A stretch of DNA of 64,000 nucleotides. Origin: Monoplex corrugatus. Lineage: Eukaryota; Mollusca; Gastropoda; Littorinimorpha; Ranellidae. How positions within the stretch are numbered: the stretch's first letter is position 1; every line of letters starts with the position of its first letter. The position numbers and the translations under genes were made by a program. This document shows, piece by piece, positions 36,551 to 48,804 of this stretch. The stretch lies in the NCBI GenBank assembly GCA_030674185.1, contig JAPXFY010000022.1, positions 47,725,898-47,789,897 of the forward strand. The letters run 5' to 3'. The notes under the pieces were generated by a model that did no database searches, was not told the origin of the DNA, and was given only the letters and a program-made list of their open reading frames with translations.

Positions 36551-37590
36551 CTCACTCGGTAGGGAGAGTTTTTCCCCTTGCGTTTCCCCAGGGACGGCCC
36601 ATTTTGAAGGGTTAGGAGAAAAAAATCACAAAAAATACAAAACAAAGGAACAAAATGAAACTTTCAGATCTGAATATATACATGCTGGGCTATTTCAAGC
36701 CAAAATATTGAAGTTCTTCCTTGAATATTTCTTCGTCATGTGCCATGTTGAAAATACCCCAAATTTTATGGTCAGGATCACTGTACAGTCACACACTCTG
36801 ATCAGCTCCATGATCACACAGTCAAAGGTGAGAACGTCAGAAGAAGAGCTCATTCTGCTTGCCACTCAGTTCTCTTATGCCTTCTGTTATGACAATGGAA
36901 TTTAGAAAGTCTTCTGTCACAAACTGATTCAAGAAATCAAAGGGGGCGTGGCACTGAATTGGGACATGCAGGCCACAAGAGCCAGAGAACAGAGGCAAAG
37001 TGGGAGAAAAACTAAATTCTTCGTGCCAGTCATGCATAGGAAAGTGAATGAAACCTCCATCAGACATGCGTTTCACTGTGCTTGACCCGCTGACCGCTCG
37101 CTTCTCGTGACGTGTACGCCCACCACCCTCTCCCACTTCACTGTCCTCTGAAACTGGGTCACTGTCAGTTCCTCCTTGCTGGCAGCTTCCATCACTTGAT
37201 ACACTTTCATCATTATCTTCATCATACTCCTCGATGTCCAATCCTTCAGTCTGAAGCACTTCAATCACTTCAGCAGCAGTAAAACGCCGCCGTCGCGATC
37301 TACTTTGTTCGAAAACTCGTACTCACCTGCGATGCGAATGCAGATTAGCCATTCGTGTAGGGTACCGAAGTCAATCGTTCCCCGACGAGTGTATGGCTAC
37401 GGAATCTCACGAACTAACTTTCCCTTTGACCCTTGACATGTTTGCAGTGACCAGTGTGGCTATGGTAGGCATGCAGGATCTAAAGGGGAGCATTTAAAAA
37501 TTTTTAATTATCGAAACCGCTATAGCGTTCCATCGTACGGAACCGTGCCTTTCCTCACGACCGCTATAGCGTTCCGTCGTACCGAGTGAG
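36551..37590 (-). mobile_element. piggyBac-like DNA transposon, second copy
   Basis: Left end CTCACTCGGTA and right end TACCGAGTGAG match the element at 1878-2939. The flanks read ATAA and ATGA, a decayed TTAA duplication. CGCTATAGCG occurs twice near the right end. It is present here and as a stub in duplicon I (19876-19917), so it is older than the duplication, unlike the 1878-2939 insertion. Confidence 0.82.
36840..37310 (-). pseudogene. piggyBac-like transposase, partial
   Basis: The minus-strand frame begins with an arginine-rich block, then VLQTEGLDIEEYDEDNDE and a Ser/Asp/Gly-rich acidic region. It ends in GLHVPIQCHAPFDFLNQFVT and EDFLNSIV. The last part resembles the opening of the piggyBac DDE_Tnp_1_7 domain. 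The catalytic Asp triad should lie further on and is absent, so the gene is an N-terminal fragment. Confidence 0.7.
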
Positions 37591-38465
37591 ATGACCTTCA
37601 GTATGAGCCAGGATCATTTTTATGATGTGCCACATCCATCTTTACTGTCTATCACAATCATATCTTTAGTGTTTTTTCTTTTTTTTGGGGGGGGGGGGGG
37701 GGAGCGTGTGTCTCATCATCATCACTGTCAGTCACTATCAGCTTCTGCTTACAGCACGTCATCATCAATTCTAGCATGTGTTGTCATCACTTCTAGTGTG
37801 TTTCATCATTTTTAGTGAGATTCATTATCACCCGTATTGTGTGTCATTATCAACTTTACTATGTGTCGTCATCATCTTTATCATGTGTAGTAATTACACT
37901 CATCCTGTGTCATCATCATCTTTAGCATGTGTCATCATCATCTTTAGCATGTGTCATCGTCATCTTAAACGTGTGTCATTATCAAATTTAACGTAAATTG
38001 TAGGCAACGTCTGTGATATATCCCACATCTCTTCTAAATGATACGCTCACGAGTATCTAAACAGATCAAAATCAGTGTCTGACACTGACTTGATTTCCTG
38101 TTTTCTCCCCTCTTACTTTGTTGAGTATATCGTACTGTACACTATGCTTGTTCCGTGTTATTTATTGATTTCTTCAATTTATTATGCACATGTTTCTAGT
38201 TAGGTATTGAATTACTGTACGTCATAGTCTTCATTTTTGTCGGTATGTATTGAAGCATTGTACATGTACGTCATAGTATACATATTTATCAATAATGTAG
38301 ATAATTAACAATTATGAAAACAACAAAGAACAAAGTGATATCATGATAGGCAAGGAACGCTTCTTCCTCATTTTGCAAATCTACGTACCATTGGGCATAT
38401 GTGGAACAGCACATATACAATCATGTCCACGAAATATAATTACATGAAACTTAATCTGTACTTAC
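37591..38465 (-). other. Intron of the EGF-repeat gene
   Basis: Matches 19918-20812: T-run/G-run at 37678-37702, short minisatellite stretch (37905-37985), then the conserved pre-donor block. No gene seen. Confidence 0.7.
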
Positions 38466-38570
38466 TTTGTGTTTCACAGTAGGTTCCTGTAAAACCAGCC
38501 TGACACTGGCATTGGCCATTCCAGGAACAGCTGCCGCCATTTTGACACGGCTTGGTGAAACATGAGGTCA
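38466..38570 (-). CDS. EGF-like exon, type A-epsilon
   Basis: Complete 105-nt phase 1-1 EGF exon, donor GTAAGT. Loop residues read CFTKPC, QNGGSC, SWNGQC and QAGFTGTYC. It has Gln between the fourth and fifth cysteines where its duplicon I partner (20813-20917) has Arg. The O-fucose consensus is present. Confidence 0.87.
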
Positions 38571-38838
38571 CTGCCGTTCAAAAGACACAAAACACAATCA
38601 TCATCGTTAACGTGTACCATCATTACCTTTATCATTTGTCATCATCATCTTTAGCCTGTGCCATTATCATTTTCGCGTGTGTCATCATAACATTTACAGT
38701 GTGTCGTCATCACGTTTAGTGAGTGTCATTATCATTATCAGCATGTGTCATAGTCATTCGTAGCGTGTGTCATGTTTGGCGAGTGACATCATTTTAGAGT
38801 GTAGCATCATTTGTAGTTTCTGTCTCAGTCATCTTTAC

Positions 38839-38886
<48 letters not shown>

Positions 38887-39008
38887 TGTGTGTGTGTATT
38901 GTGTGTGTGTTTGTATGTGTGTGTGTGTGTGTGTGAGTGTGTGTGTGTGTGAATGTGTGTGTGTGTGTGAATGTGTGTGTGTGTGTGAGTGTGTGTGTTG
39001 TGTGTGTT

Positions 39009-39054
<46 letters not shown>

Positions 39055-39083
39055 TGTGTGTTTGTGTGTGTGTGTTTGTGTGT

Positions 39084-39124
<41 letters not shown>

Positions 39125-40928
39125 TGTGTGTGTGTGTGTGAGTGGGTGTATGTGTGTGCACACGCGCACATGTGTGTATGTGTGTGAGTGTGTGCATGTG
39201 TGTGTGCGCGCATGTGTGCATGTGTGTCAGAATCGTCTTTAGTGTGTATCACAATCATTATTATGTGAGATGCAATCATTTCACTTTAGTTTGTGTTACC
39301 ATCATCTTTAATGTGTGCTCAGATCATTTGGATGTGCAACATTCATCTTTATGGCCTATCAAAATCACCTTTAGCTTTTGGAGGGGAAGTGTGTACCACA
39401 TCATCATCAGTGTCAGTCACCATCAACATCCAGTTAGACCATGTGTCATCATTAATTCTAGCATGCGTTATTATCATGTTAATGTGTGTCACCATAACTT
39501 TTAGTATGTATCATTATCACAATTATTGTGAGCCATCATCATCTGTACAATGTGTCATCATCATCTTAAGCATGTGTCATGATCACATCCATCCTGTGTC
39601 ATCATCATCTTTAGCATGTCATTATCATCATTTGTATGTGCCATCATCATCTTTAGCGTGTGTCATTATCATCTTCAGAGTGTGTCATCATCATCTTTAC
39701 CATCTGTCATCATCAAATTTAACGCCAATTTTTCAGCATCTTTAGCGATGTACCCACAAAAATATTGCAAATACTTCTCTCCCTATTTTTTTTCTTATTC
39801 TTCTCTTTTCATTATGTGTAGTGTTTATTGATTACATGCGTTTGTAGGATGCGTAAGCGTGCTTTGATATAAATCTTTGACACCATAGAAATACTGTTGT
39901 TTTCATTGTTTTATTGTTAATACTATTATCATTGTTGTGATTATCATTATAACTATTATTATTATTATTATTACAATCATTATTATCATTATTACTATTA
40001 TTATCTTTATTATTATTTAATAGTTTCTAGTCAAATATGACAGGAAAAAAGGTTTGAAAAAGACATGGGAAAAATATAAGAGTAAAGGAGAAAACGCCAC
40101 AGTGGATATCCTATTGGGAGCATCAGATTTCCTTCGTAACCGAATTTATTGAATTCTAAAGGGGACACTACCCACAGTTTTTGCAGAAGCAAATGTTATA
40201 TTTCAAGCCTGATAGTAGTCCTTCAAATTAAGACTATTATAACACTGTCACATTCTGAAGAAAACTGGATATCAAGATGAAGAACCCAGCTCTTACTTTT
40301 GTGGGTAACGTCCTTTTACCTAGGAACAATAAGGGCATTGAAATTTGTAGTGAAGACATAACAGAATCTATGATAGCTGCCTTCACTGCATCATACACTG
40401 TATAGATTTGTAGTGAAGACATAACAAAAACCATGTCATCATCTTTAGTGTGCATCATTACCTTTAATGGGTGTTATATCTTTAATGTGTCACCATCCTC
40501 TTTAACTTGTGTCATCATTTTTAGCGTTTCATCATCATCATCTTTAGCCTGAATTATTACTGTCTGGAGTGTGTCGTCGTGATCTTTAGCGTGTGTCATC
40601 GTCATCTCTAGTGTGTTATCGTCATTTTTGCAGAGTCATCATCAGGAGCATGCGCCATCATCATCTTGACAGTGTGCCATCCTCATCTTTAACGTATGCT
40701 CTCATTGTCATTAGTGTACAGACATGTGTATAGGCAAAGCAATATACATGTCAACCCACTTTGCTGCAACTAAAGGGACAAACTACAAAATACAGAATGT
40801 TAACAAACAAAAACCAAAAACAAGAAACAAATCACCACAAAAGACACGTGCATAGGCACGGCAGGGCAAACGTACATTAATCATACAAAATAGTGGGCAA
40901 GGAAGACATAATGTGCATATGTACTGAC
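38571..40928 (-). other. Intron with very long (GT)n and minisatellite
   Basis: (GT)n 38841-39227, CATCATCATC-type repeats (39390-39720), ATT-rich tract (39910-40015). It has one copy of the 70-bp block that is tandemly doubled at 22604-22735 in duplicon I. No gene seen. Confidence 0.7.
38841..39227. repeat. (GT)n microsatellite, expanded
   Basis: Nearly 390 bp of GT with GAGT, GAAT and TTTG interruptions, about twice the partner at 21210-21397. (CA)n in the transcript, about 270 nt upstream of the acceptor of exon 38466-38570. Confidence 0.95.
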
Positions 40929-41054
40929 CAGCTGTCTGACAATTGAGGCCAGTGTACTCAGCAGTGCAGGTGCAGTTATACGATGATGTACAAACAGGGG
41001 TGCACGTGCCCCCATTCAAGCATGGACGTTCAACGTTGCAGACTTGGTTCTGGT
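40929..41054 (-). CDS. EGF-like exon, type B, with a seventh cysteine
   Basis: 126-nt phase 1-1 EGF exon, donor GTCAGT, acceptor CTGTAACAG. Loop residues read QVCNVERPC, LNGGTC, TPVCTSSYNC and TAEYTGLNC. Gly in the C3-C4 loop of the other B exons is Cys here, so the domain has seven cysteines and one may be unpaired. The O-fucose consensus is present. A triplet tract, not a polypyrimidine tract, lies upstream of the acceptor. Confidence 0.85.
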
Positions 41055-41881
41055 CTGTTACAGACATTTTTATCATCATCATCATCATTATTATCATTAT
41101 CATTATTATTATTACTATTATTGTAATTATCATTATCAATATCTTCTTCATGTTCTTGCTGTTCTTGCTCTTGTTCTTGTTCTTATTGTTGTTATCAGTA
41201 TTTCCATTATTATCACTATTTTTATGATTATCATTGTCATGATTATTACTTTATTGTTATTGCTGTTACTGCTATCATTATCATTATTATTATCATCATA
41301 ATTATTATTATTACCATCATCATCATCATCATCATCATCATTTTTATCACATTTTTAGTAGCAAGAACGTCTGAAGAGAGCTGGCTAGCAGAAGTCCCTC
41401 TGAGGACAAGCCCCCCTTCCCACTTTCACGCAACTGTTTCCACCCTAGACTTACATTCTAAGCTGACCAGGTCGCATCCAGGTCATCAGCAACTCTTCTA
41501 GATGATATGCTCGCAAGTCTCTAGTCAAATATGACATGAAAAAAGTTAGAAAAAAACAGAAGGAAAAGCGTACAGTTTTCGTATCATTTATTAATTTCTT
41601 CAATTTTATTCTGTACTTGTTGCTTGATATGTATTGGGTTATTGTACGCCACACTTCATTTTTTCCTAAGTTTTGGAGCATTGTACGTCACACGGTACAT
41701 ATTTCCAGTAATGTAGACAATTTACCTTTATGAAAACAGCCAAGAACAATGTGATATCAAGATACGTAGTAAACGCTTCTTCCTCATTTTTCAAATCTAT
41801 GCACTACTGGGCATATGTAGCACAGGACATATACAATCATATCTACGAAATATAATTGCATGAAACTCAATCTGTACCCAC
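41055..41881 (-). other. Intron with ATT/ATC tract
   Basis: ATT/ATC/TTG-rich repeats from 41070 to 41350, then the AGTAGCAAGAACGTCTGA block and unique intron. No gene seen. Confidence 0.7.
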
Positions 41882-41986
41882 TTTGTGTTTCACAATAGGT
41901 TCCTGTATAGCCTGTCTGACACTGGCATGTTCCATTCCAGGTGCAGATACCGCCATTTTGACACGCTTTGGTGAAACATGAGGTCA
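41882..41986 (-). CDS. EGF-like exon, type A-alpha
   Basis: Complete 105-nt phase 1-1 EGF exon, donor GTGGGT. Loop residues read CFTKAC, QNGGIC, TWNGTC and TGYTGTYC. No O-fucose consensus; O-GlcNAc consensus kept. Partner of 24956-25060. Confidence 0.87.
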
Positions 41987-43514
41987 CTGCCGTTCAAAAG
42001 ACACAAAACACAACCATCAGCTTTAGTCTATGTCATCATCGTCTTTACATGTAGAGTGTCTCATCATCACCTTTAGCGTGTGTCATCATCATTTCAGAGT
42101 GTGCCATCATCATGTTTAGTAGGTCTCATTATCATTTTTAGCATTACCATAGTCATCTTTAGCGTGTGTCATATTTAGCGTGTGTCATCATCATCTTACG
42201 GGTGTATTACCATCTGGTTTCGTGCGTGTCATCATCATCATCTTCAGCGTCTTTCATCATCATCATCAGCAGGTGTCATCATCATCCCTAGCGTGTCATC
42301 ATCATCTTCAGAGTGTATCATCATCATCTTTAGCGTGTGTCATCATCAATTATAAGCTCAATTTTTCAGCATCTTTACCGATATACCCATAAGAAAATAC
42401 GTTTTGCAAATACTTCTTTGACTCAATCTTTTTTCATTTTCTTCTATTTTCTTTTCTTATTTGTAGTCTTTATCGATTGCATGCGTTTTCGTAGTGCGTG
42501 AGTGTGCTTTGATATATATCTTTAAGATCTGAAACGATAGAAATACTGTTGTTCATATTATTTTATTGTTATTATTATTATTATCATTATTATTACTATC
42601 ATTATTATCATTATCATGATTATTACTATTATTGTTATTTTTGTTGTTATTATCATTATTACTATTACAATCATTGATATTATTATTGTTATTATTATCA
42701 AATAGTTTTCTAGTCAAATAAGACACGAAAAGGACTGAAAAAGAAATGGAAACAAATCTAAGACTAAAGGAGAAAACACAAACAGATCTAAACGTTACAG
42801 TGGACAGCTTACTGGGAACATGAGATTTCTTTAAGAACCGAATAAATTGCATTCTAAATTGAAGTTTACTGTCTCCACCTATCAAAGATGAAACCACCGA
42901 CAAGACTTGTAGAAGCAAATGTTATATTTCAAGTCTGATTGCAGTCTTCCAAGTGAAGACTGTCATAACACAGTCACATTCTGAAAGAAACTGGATATAG
43001 AGAAGAGGAACCCAGCTCTTACTTTTGTGAGTAACCTCCTTTTAGTTAGGAACAACAATGTTGTTGAAATCATGATAGCTGTCTTCCTCATCTTATACTC
43101 TATATTGATTTGATAGTGAAGACAACAGAAACAATGTCATCAACATCATCTTTAGTATGCGTCATCATCTGTAATGTGTCATACTGAATAATTGTATACA
43201 ATAGTGTACATTTTTCTTGTTATTTATTGATTTCTTCAATTTTAGCCTGTACATGTTTCTTGTTATGTATTAAATTATGCACGTAATAGTCTTCATTTTT
43301 TTCTTAGTATGTATTGGAGTATTGTACGTCAGAATATACATATTTACCGTAATGTAGACAATCAACCATTATGAAATTAGCCAAGAACAATGAGATATCA
43401 AGATAGGCTGTGAACGCTTCTTCTCATTTTCCAAATCTACTGGGCATATTTAGCATAGTATATATACAATCATGTCCACGAAATACAATTACATGAAACT
43501 AAATCTATACTCAC
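41987..43514 (-). other. Intron across the duplicon II / module III joint
   Basis: Minisatellite repeats (42060-42350), ATT-rich tract (42560-42705), then the conserved module-start block from 42870. No gene seen. Confidence 0.7.
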
Positions 43515-43619
43515 TTTGTGTTTCACAGTAGGTTCCTGTATAGCCCGTCTGACACTGGCATTTGCCATTCCAGGAACAGGTGCCGCCATTTTGACACCCC
43601 TTGGTGAAACATGAGGTCA
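43515..43619 (-). CDS. EGF-like exon, type A-beta variant
   Basis: Complete 105-nt phase 1-1 EGF exon, donor GTGAGT. Loop residues read CFTKGC, QNGGTC, SWNGKC and TGYTGTYC. Thr before the third cysteine restores an O-fucose consensus that the beta exons of duplicons I and II lack. The nearest relative is 51164-51268. Confidence 0.87.
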
Positions 43620-43907
43620 CTGCCGTTCAAAAGACACAAAACACAACCATCAGCTTCAGTCTATGCCATCATCATCTTTAACGTGTACCATCATCACCTT
43701 TATCATCAGTTATCATCATCTTTAGTCTTGTGTCATTATCATTTTAGCGAGTGTCATCATAACATTTAGAATGTTCTGTCATCACGTTTAATGAGTGTCA
43801 TTATCATTATTAGCATGTGTCATAGTCATCCCTAACGTGTGTCATGTTTGGCAAGTGACATCATTTTAGGGTGTAGAATCATTTGCAGTTTCTGTCTCAG
43901 CCATCTT

Positions 43908-44004
<97 letters not shown>

Positions 44005-45772
44005 TGTGAGTGAGTGTGTGTGTGTGCGCGCACGCGCACAAGTGTGTGTGTGTCAGAATCATCTTTAGTGTGTGTCACAATCATTATTATGTGAGTTGCA
44101 ATCATTCCACTTTAATGTGTGTTACCATCATCTTTAGTGTGTGCCCAGATCATTTTTTGGATGTGCCACATTCATCTTTATTGCCTATCAAAATCACCTT
44201 TAGTTTTTGGAGGGGAAGTGTGTACCACGTCATCATTAGTGTCAGTCACCATCAACGTCCAGTTACACCATGTGTCATCATAATTCTACCATGTGTCATC
44301 ATCAGTTCTACCATGTGTCATCACCACTTTTAGTATGTGTCATTATTACAATCATTGTGAGCCATCATCATCTGTACAATGTGTCATCATCGTCTTAAGT
44401 ATGTGTCATAATCATATCCATCCTGTGTCATCATCATCTTCAGAGTGTGTTATCATCATCATTAGCGTCTGTCATCATGAAATTTAAAGCAAATTTTTCA
44501 GCATCTTTAGCGATGTACCCACACAAAATATTGCAGATACTTCTCTCCCTAATTTTTTTTTCTTTTTCTTCGATTTTTCTTATGTGTAGAGTTTATTGAT
44601 TACATACGTTTGTATGCTGCGTAAGTGTGTTTTAATATAAATATTTGACACCATAGAAATACTGTTGTTTTTATTGTTTTATTGTTAATATTTTTATTAT
44701 CATTACTATTAATATTGTTATGATTATTGTTATTATCGTTATTATTATTATTACAACATTATTATCATTATTAATATTATTATCTTTATTATTATTTTAT
44801 AGTTTCTAGTCAAATATGACAGGGAAAAGGTATGAAAAAGAAATGGAAAAAATATAAGAGTAAAGGAGAGAACGCAAACAGTTCTAAACACCACAGTGGA
44901 TATCTTATTGGGAGCATCGGATTTCCTTCACAAACGAATTTATTGCATTCTAATTTGAAGTTAACTGTCTCCACCCACCAAAGGGGGCACCACCCACAGT
45001 TTCTGTAGAAGCAAATGTTATGTTTCAAGCCTGATAGTAGTCCTTCAAATTAGGACTATCATAACACTGTCACATTCTGAAGAAAACTGGAAATACAGAT
45101 GAAAAACCCAGCTCTTACTTTTGTGGGTAACCTTTTACCTAGGAACAATAAGGGCATTGAAATTTGTAGTGAACACATAACAGAATCCATGATAGCTGCC
45201 TTCATTGCATTATACACTGTATAGATTTGTGGTGAAGACATAACAAAAACCATGTCATCATCATCATCTTTAGTGTGCATCATTACTTTTAATGTGCGTC
45301 ATCATCATCTTTAATGTGTCACCATCCTCTTTAGCTTGTGTCATCATTTTTAATGTTTCATCATCATCATCTTTAACCTGAATTATTACTGTCTGGAGTG
45401 CGTTGTGATCTTTAGCGTGTGTCATCGTCATCTCTAGTGTTATCGTCATTTTTTGCAGAGTCACCATTATCAGGAGCATGTGCCATCATCTTGACAGTGT
45501 GCCATCCTCATCTTTAACGTACGCTCTCATTGTCATTAGTGTACAGACGTGTGTATAATCACAGTGATATATATGTCAACCCACTTTGCTGCAACTAAAG
45601 GGACAAACTACAAAACACAGAAACTTAACAAACAAAGAAACTTAACAAACAAAGAAACGAAAAACAAGAAACAAATCACCACAAAAGACACGTACATAGG
45701 CACGGCAGGGCAAACGTACATGAATCATACAAAATAGTGGGCAAGGAAGACATAATGTGCATATGTACTGAC
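43620..45772 (-). other. Intron: (GT)n, minisatellite and ATT tract
   Basis: (GT)n 43913-44053, minisatellite-type repeats (44250-44490), ATT-rich tract (44690-44800), CTGTCTCCACCCACCAAAG marker (about 44967). No gene seen. Confidence 0.7.
43913..44053. repeat. (GT)n microsatellite
   Basis: Pure GT for about 90 bp, then mixed. (CA)n in the transcript, about 293 nt upstream of the acceptor of exon 43515-43619. Confidence 0.95.
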
Positions 45773-45898
45773 CAGCTGTCTGACAATTGAGGCCAGTGTA
45801 CTCAGCAGTACAGGTGCAATTATACGATGATGTACCAACAGGGATGCACGTGCCCCCATTCAAGCATGGACGTTGAACGTTGCAGACTTGGTTCTGGT
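45773..45898 (-). CDS. EGF-like exon, type B
   Basis: 126-nt phase 1-1 EGF exon, donor GTCAGT. Loop residues read QVCNVQRPC, LNGGTC, IPVGTSSYNC and TAEYTGLNC; Ile replaces Thr after the third cysteine. O-fucose consensus present. The acceptor is preceded by ATT/ATC repeats and, about 90 bp further, by the APE-type LINE at 45991. Confidence 0.85.
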
Positions 45899-46366
45899 CT
45901 GTTACAGACATTTTTAACATCATCATCATCATTATTATTATTATCATTATTATCATTATCATTATTATTATTATTACTATTATTATTGTAGGCTTACATC
46001 CGTCCATTCATCCACAAACACTCTGCACCTACGACCTGGAGAGGACACTCCAGCCTCGCTACTAACACTAGTGTCGGCACAACACGGGAAGCAACAGATA
46101 CCGGTGATAAGTCATTGCTCAAATGGCGTAGAGCTGACGCCAGGGGTTGCTTTTGACGGTGGGAGAGAGCTTCGTGTCTTACTGGACAGCTACCGCCCGC
46201 CTAAGCTGGGCAGCCCCCAGCCAGTTAGGTGCTGTCCCGCCACGACCTGCCTTCTTCATTGGGTGCATGAAGATTAGGAGAAAATCTGACAAGCAGGTCG
46301 TTAATTACCGCACCAAACAAAAAGAAAAATTCAAATTCAAGAAACGGATCAGGAAAAGGATCAGCA

Positions 46367-47278
46367 GTGAAACTGGGCTGTTGGAATGTCCGAACAATGA
46401 TGCCTGGGCTCTCCCAAGATCTGCAAGACATCAGCGACGCCAGAAAAACCGCCGTCATAAACAGCGAACTAAAGAGGCTCAATGTGGACATTGCCACTCT
46501 GCAGGAAACATGGCTGGCTGACTCAGAAACACTAAAGGAAAGGGACTACACCTTCTTCTGGCAAGGAAAGAGTTCTGATGCCCCAAGAGAGCACGGAGTA
46601 GGCTTTGCAGTAAGGAACAGCCTGCTGAACATGATTGAACCAGGCAGCGGCAGTTCAGAACGACTGTTGACTCTCCGCCTCAACACCACCGAAGGCTATG
46701 TCACTCTCATCAGCGTTTATGCCCCAACTCTGTCCGCCTCTCCAGACACCAAGGATGAGTTCTACGAAAATCTTGCATCAACCATAAGGAACATCCCCAG
46801 GACAGAACAACTTGTTCTCCTGGGCGACTTCAACGCCAGAGTGGGTGCAGACAATGACTCATGGCCTTTCTGCCTCGGTTCCTTTGGAGTGGGGAAAATG
46901 AATGAGAATGGACAGCGACTGCTTGAGTTTTGCGCCTGCCATGAACTGTGCATCGCCATCTCCTTCTTCAAGATGAAGCCTCAGCACAAAGTCTCCTGGA
47001 GGCATCCCCGCTCAAAACATTGGCACCAACTGGATTTGATCCTAGTAAGACGTGCCGCTATCAAAAACGTTCTCCACACTCGCTCTTATCACAGCGCAGA
47101 CTGCAACACAGACCACTCTCTGGTATGTTGCAAGATCAGGCTACAACCAAAGAAGTTCCACTGCTCAAAGGAACAAGGGAACCCTCGCATTGACGTCAGC
47201 AAGATGTCTCTTGTAGAACAGTTCGCAGAGGCCTTTCAGAGAGAATACGATGCATTGCAGCCCAGACTCTGCCACTGA
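46367..47278 (+). pseudogene. APE-type LINE endonuclease
   Basis: The open frame (no ATG at its left edge) reads KLGCWNVRTM, IATLQETWLADSETLKERDY, LISVYAPTLSASPDTKDEF, LVLLGDFNARVGADNDSW, LDLILVRR and NTDHSLVCCKI. These are the ordered APE motifs, including the catalytic Asp-His at the end, and they are intact here. The frame is cut at 47276 by a 2-bp loss relative to the other copy, which also has nine extra bases after KMS. A basic leader encoded from about 46270 lies in another frame. Confidence 0.78.
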
Positions 47279-47279
47279 G

Positions 47280-48403
47280 AGATGGGAAACGCTACGAGAC
47301 ACCTTGCACCGCATTGCTATGGCCACCTTTGGGAAGAAAACTGTGAAGTCCCACGACTGGTTTGAGGCCAAATCTTCAGAGATGACTCCCACTGTTGAGG
47401 CCAAGCGTGCCGCACTCACCAAGTATAAGCGGTCACCCAGTGAGAAGAACCTGCAAATCCTCAGGGCTGCCAGAAGTAAGGTTCAGCTTAACGCCAGGCG
47501 CTGCGCAAACGAGTACTGGACAGCTTAATTGAGTCCTTCCACTCAAACATGAAAGGGATGGTGCAGTTCAACGGAAACCTCTCCAAGCCCTTCGACGTAC
47601 GCAGCAGTGTGAAACAAGGCTGCGTCCTGGCCCCAACCCTCTTTGGAATCTTCTTCGCTCTCCTCCTGAGGCATGCGTTCAGCACAGCGCAAGAAGGGAT
47701 CCACCTGCGGACCAGATCAGATGGCAGGCTCTTCAACCTCGCCCGCCTCAGAGCAAGGACAAAGGTCCATGAAGCCCTCATCAGAGACATGCTATTTGCC
47801 GACGATGCCGCAATTGTGACCCATACTCAGCGGGACTTGCAGTCACTAATGGACTGCTTCTCCCAGGCCTGCAAAGATTTTGGTCTGACCATCAGTCTTA
47901 AGAAGACAAACGTCCTGGGCCAAGACACGCCATCTCCACCAGCCATCACCATTGATGACTACGAGCTTGAAGCCATCCATCAATTCACATATCTTGGGTC
48001 CACCATCACCGATAACCTCACCCTTGACAGATTCGACAAGAGGATCGGGAAGGCAGCCACAACATTAGCCCGCCTCACACAAAGGGTGTGGACAAATCCC
48101 AAGCTGACCACAAAGACAAAGATGGCTGTATACAACGTCTGTGTCCTCAGCACCTTGCTGTATGGCAGCGAGGCGTGGACCACGCATGCTCATCAGGAGA
48201 AAAGGCTCAATACCTTCCACCTGAGAAGCCTACGGCGCATACTTGGTATTTCCTGGCAAGACAAGGTGACCAACACCGAAGTCCTAACCTGCGCTGGCCT
48301 CCCAACCATGCACACCATGCTGAGACAAGAGTCGGCTGCGCTGGTTGGGCCACGTTCGCCGCATGGAAGATGGTCACATCCCAAAAGACATCCTTTATGG
48401 TGA
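47280..48403 (+). pseudogene. APE-type LINE reverse transcriptase, deleted
   Basis: Coding resumes in another frame (ERWETLRDTLHRIAMATFGK) up to the deletion joint at 47522. From 47549 it reads SVKQGCVLAPTLFGIFFAL (motif B), MLFADDAAIVTHTQRDL (motif C with intact FADD) and QFTYLGSTITDNLTL. The 784-bp deletion removed the fingers and motif A, so no active enzyme is possible, although the FADD box is unmutated. Confidence 0.78.
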
Positions 48404-48746
48404 GCTTGCCACAGGGCAGAGAAACATTGGCCACCCACAGCTGAGATACAAAGACGTTTGCAAGCGTGACATGAAGGCGCTTGAGATCAACACTGAGTCC
48501 TGGGAGGACCTCGCAGACGACCGCAACAGCTGGAGAACTACTCTCAAGAAACAGCTGCGGATTGGTGAGGACAAACTGTCAGCTGCTGCAGCAGAAAAGC
48601 GAGTTCGCAGAAAAGGGATGACAGCCAACAGACCAGCATCAGCATACACATGCGACCGCTGCGACAGAGACTGCCTCTCTCGCATTGGTCTGTACAGTCA
48701 CAGGCGACGCTGCTTGGACCAAGCAGACAGCCCATCTAGACATTAG
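48345..48746 (+). pseudogene. APE-type LINE C-terminal zinc-finger region
   Basis: Reads GHVRRMEDGHIPKDILYGEL, then a Lys-rich stretch and YTCDRCDRDCLSRIGLYSHR followed by Cys. This is a C-x2-C-x12-H-type finger at the end of the protein, stop at 48746. It is one frame shifted from the RT part, consistent with a small indel near 48345. Confidence 0.7.
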
Positions 48747-48804
48747 AACGGATGTACTTTGTCCATGGTCAGTCATGACCGAAGGAGGCCTACTATACCT
48801 ACTA

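Larger units (their letters stand above)
25942..42869. repeat. Segmental duplicon II of the EGF-exon array
   Basis: Second copy of the seven-exon block. It begins with the marker TGTCTCCACCTATCAAAGAT, which also opens the window and recurs at 42870, 50517 and (diverged) about 53313. It preserves the unoccupied target sites for three elements found in duplicon I, but it shares the RTE-like LINE. Confidence 0.85.
45991..48804 (+). mobile_element. APE-type LINE, internally deleted copy
   Basis: Non-LTR retrotransposon with APE endonuclease, reverse transcriptase and a C-terminal zinc finger, inserted in an ATT repeat tract. The clade is uncertain (jockey/CR1-like groups are candidates). Compared with the copy at 59557-63162 it lacks 784 bp, joining GAGTACTGGACAG to CTTAATTGAG across an ACAG match. 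The same insertion point is empty in duplicon II (about 41120-41135). Confidence 0.82.

Noticed and set aside
46147..46521. Basic 124-residue frame repeated at 59713-60087 as a host gene
   Set aside because: It overlaps the LINE endonuclease in another frame and recurs only because the LINE is duplicated; it may be part of a LINE leader.
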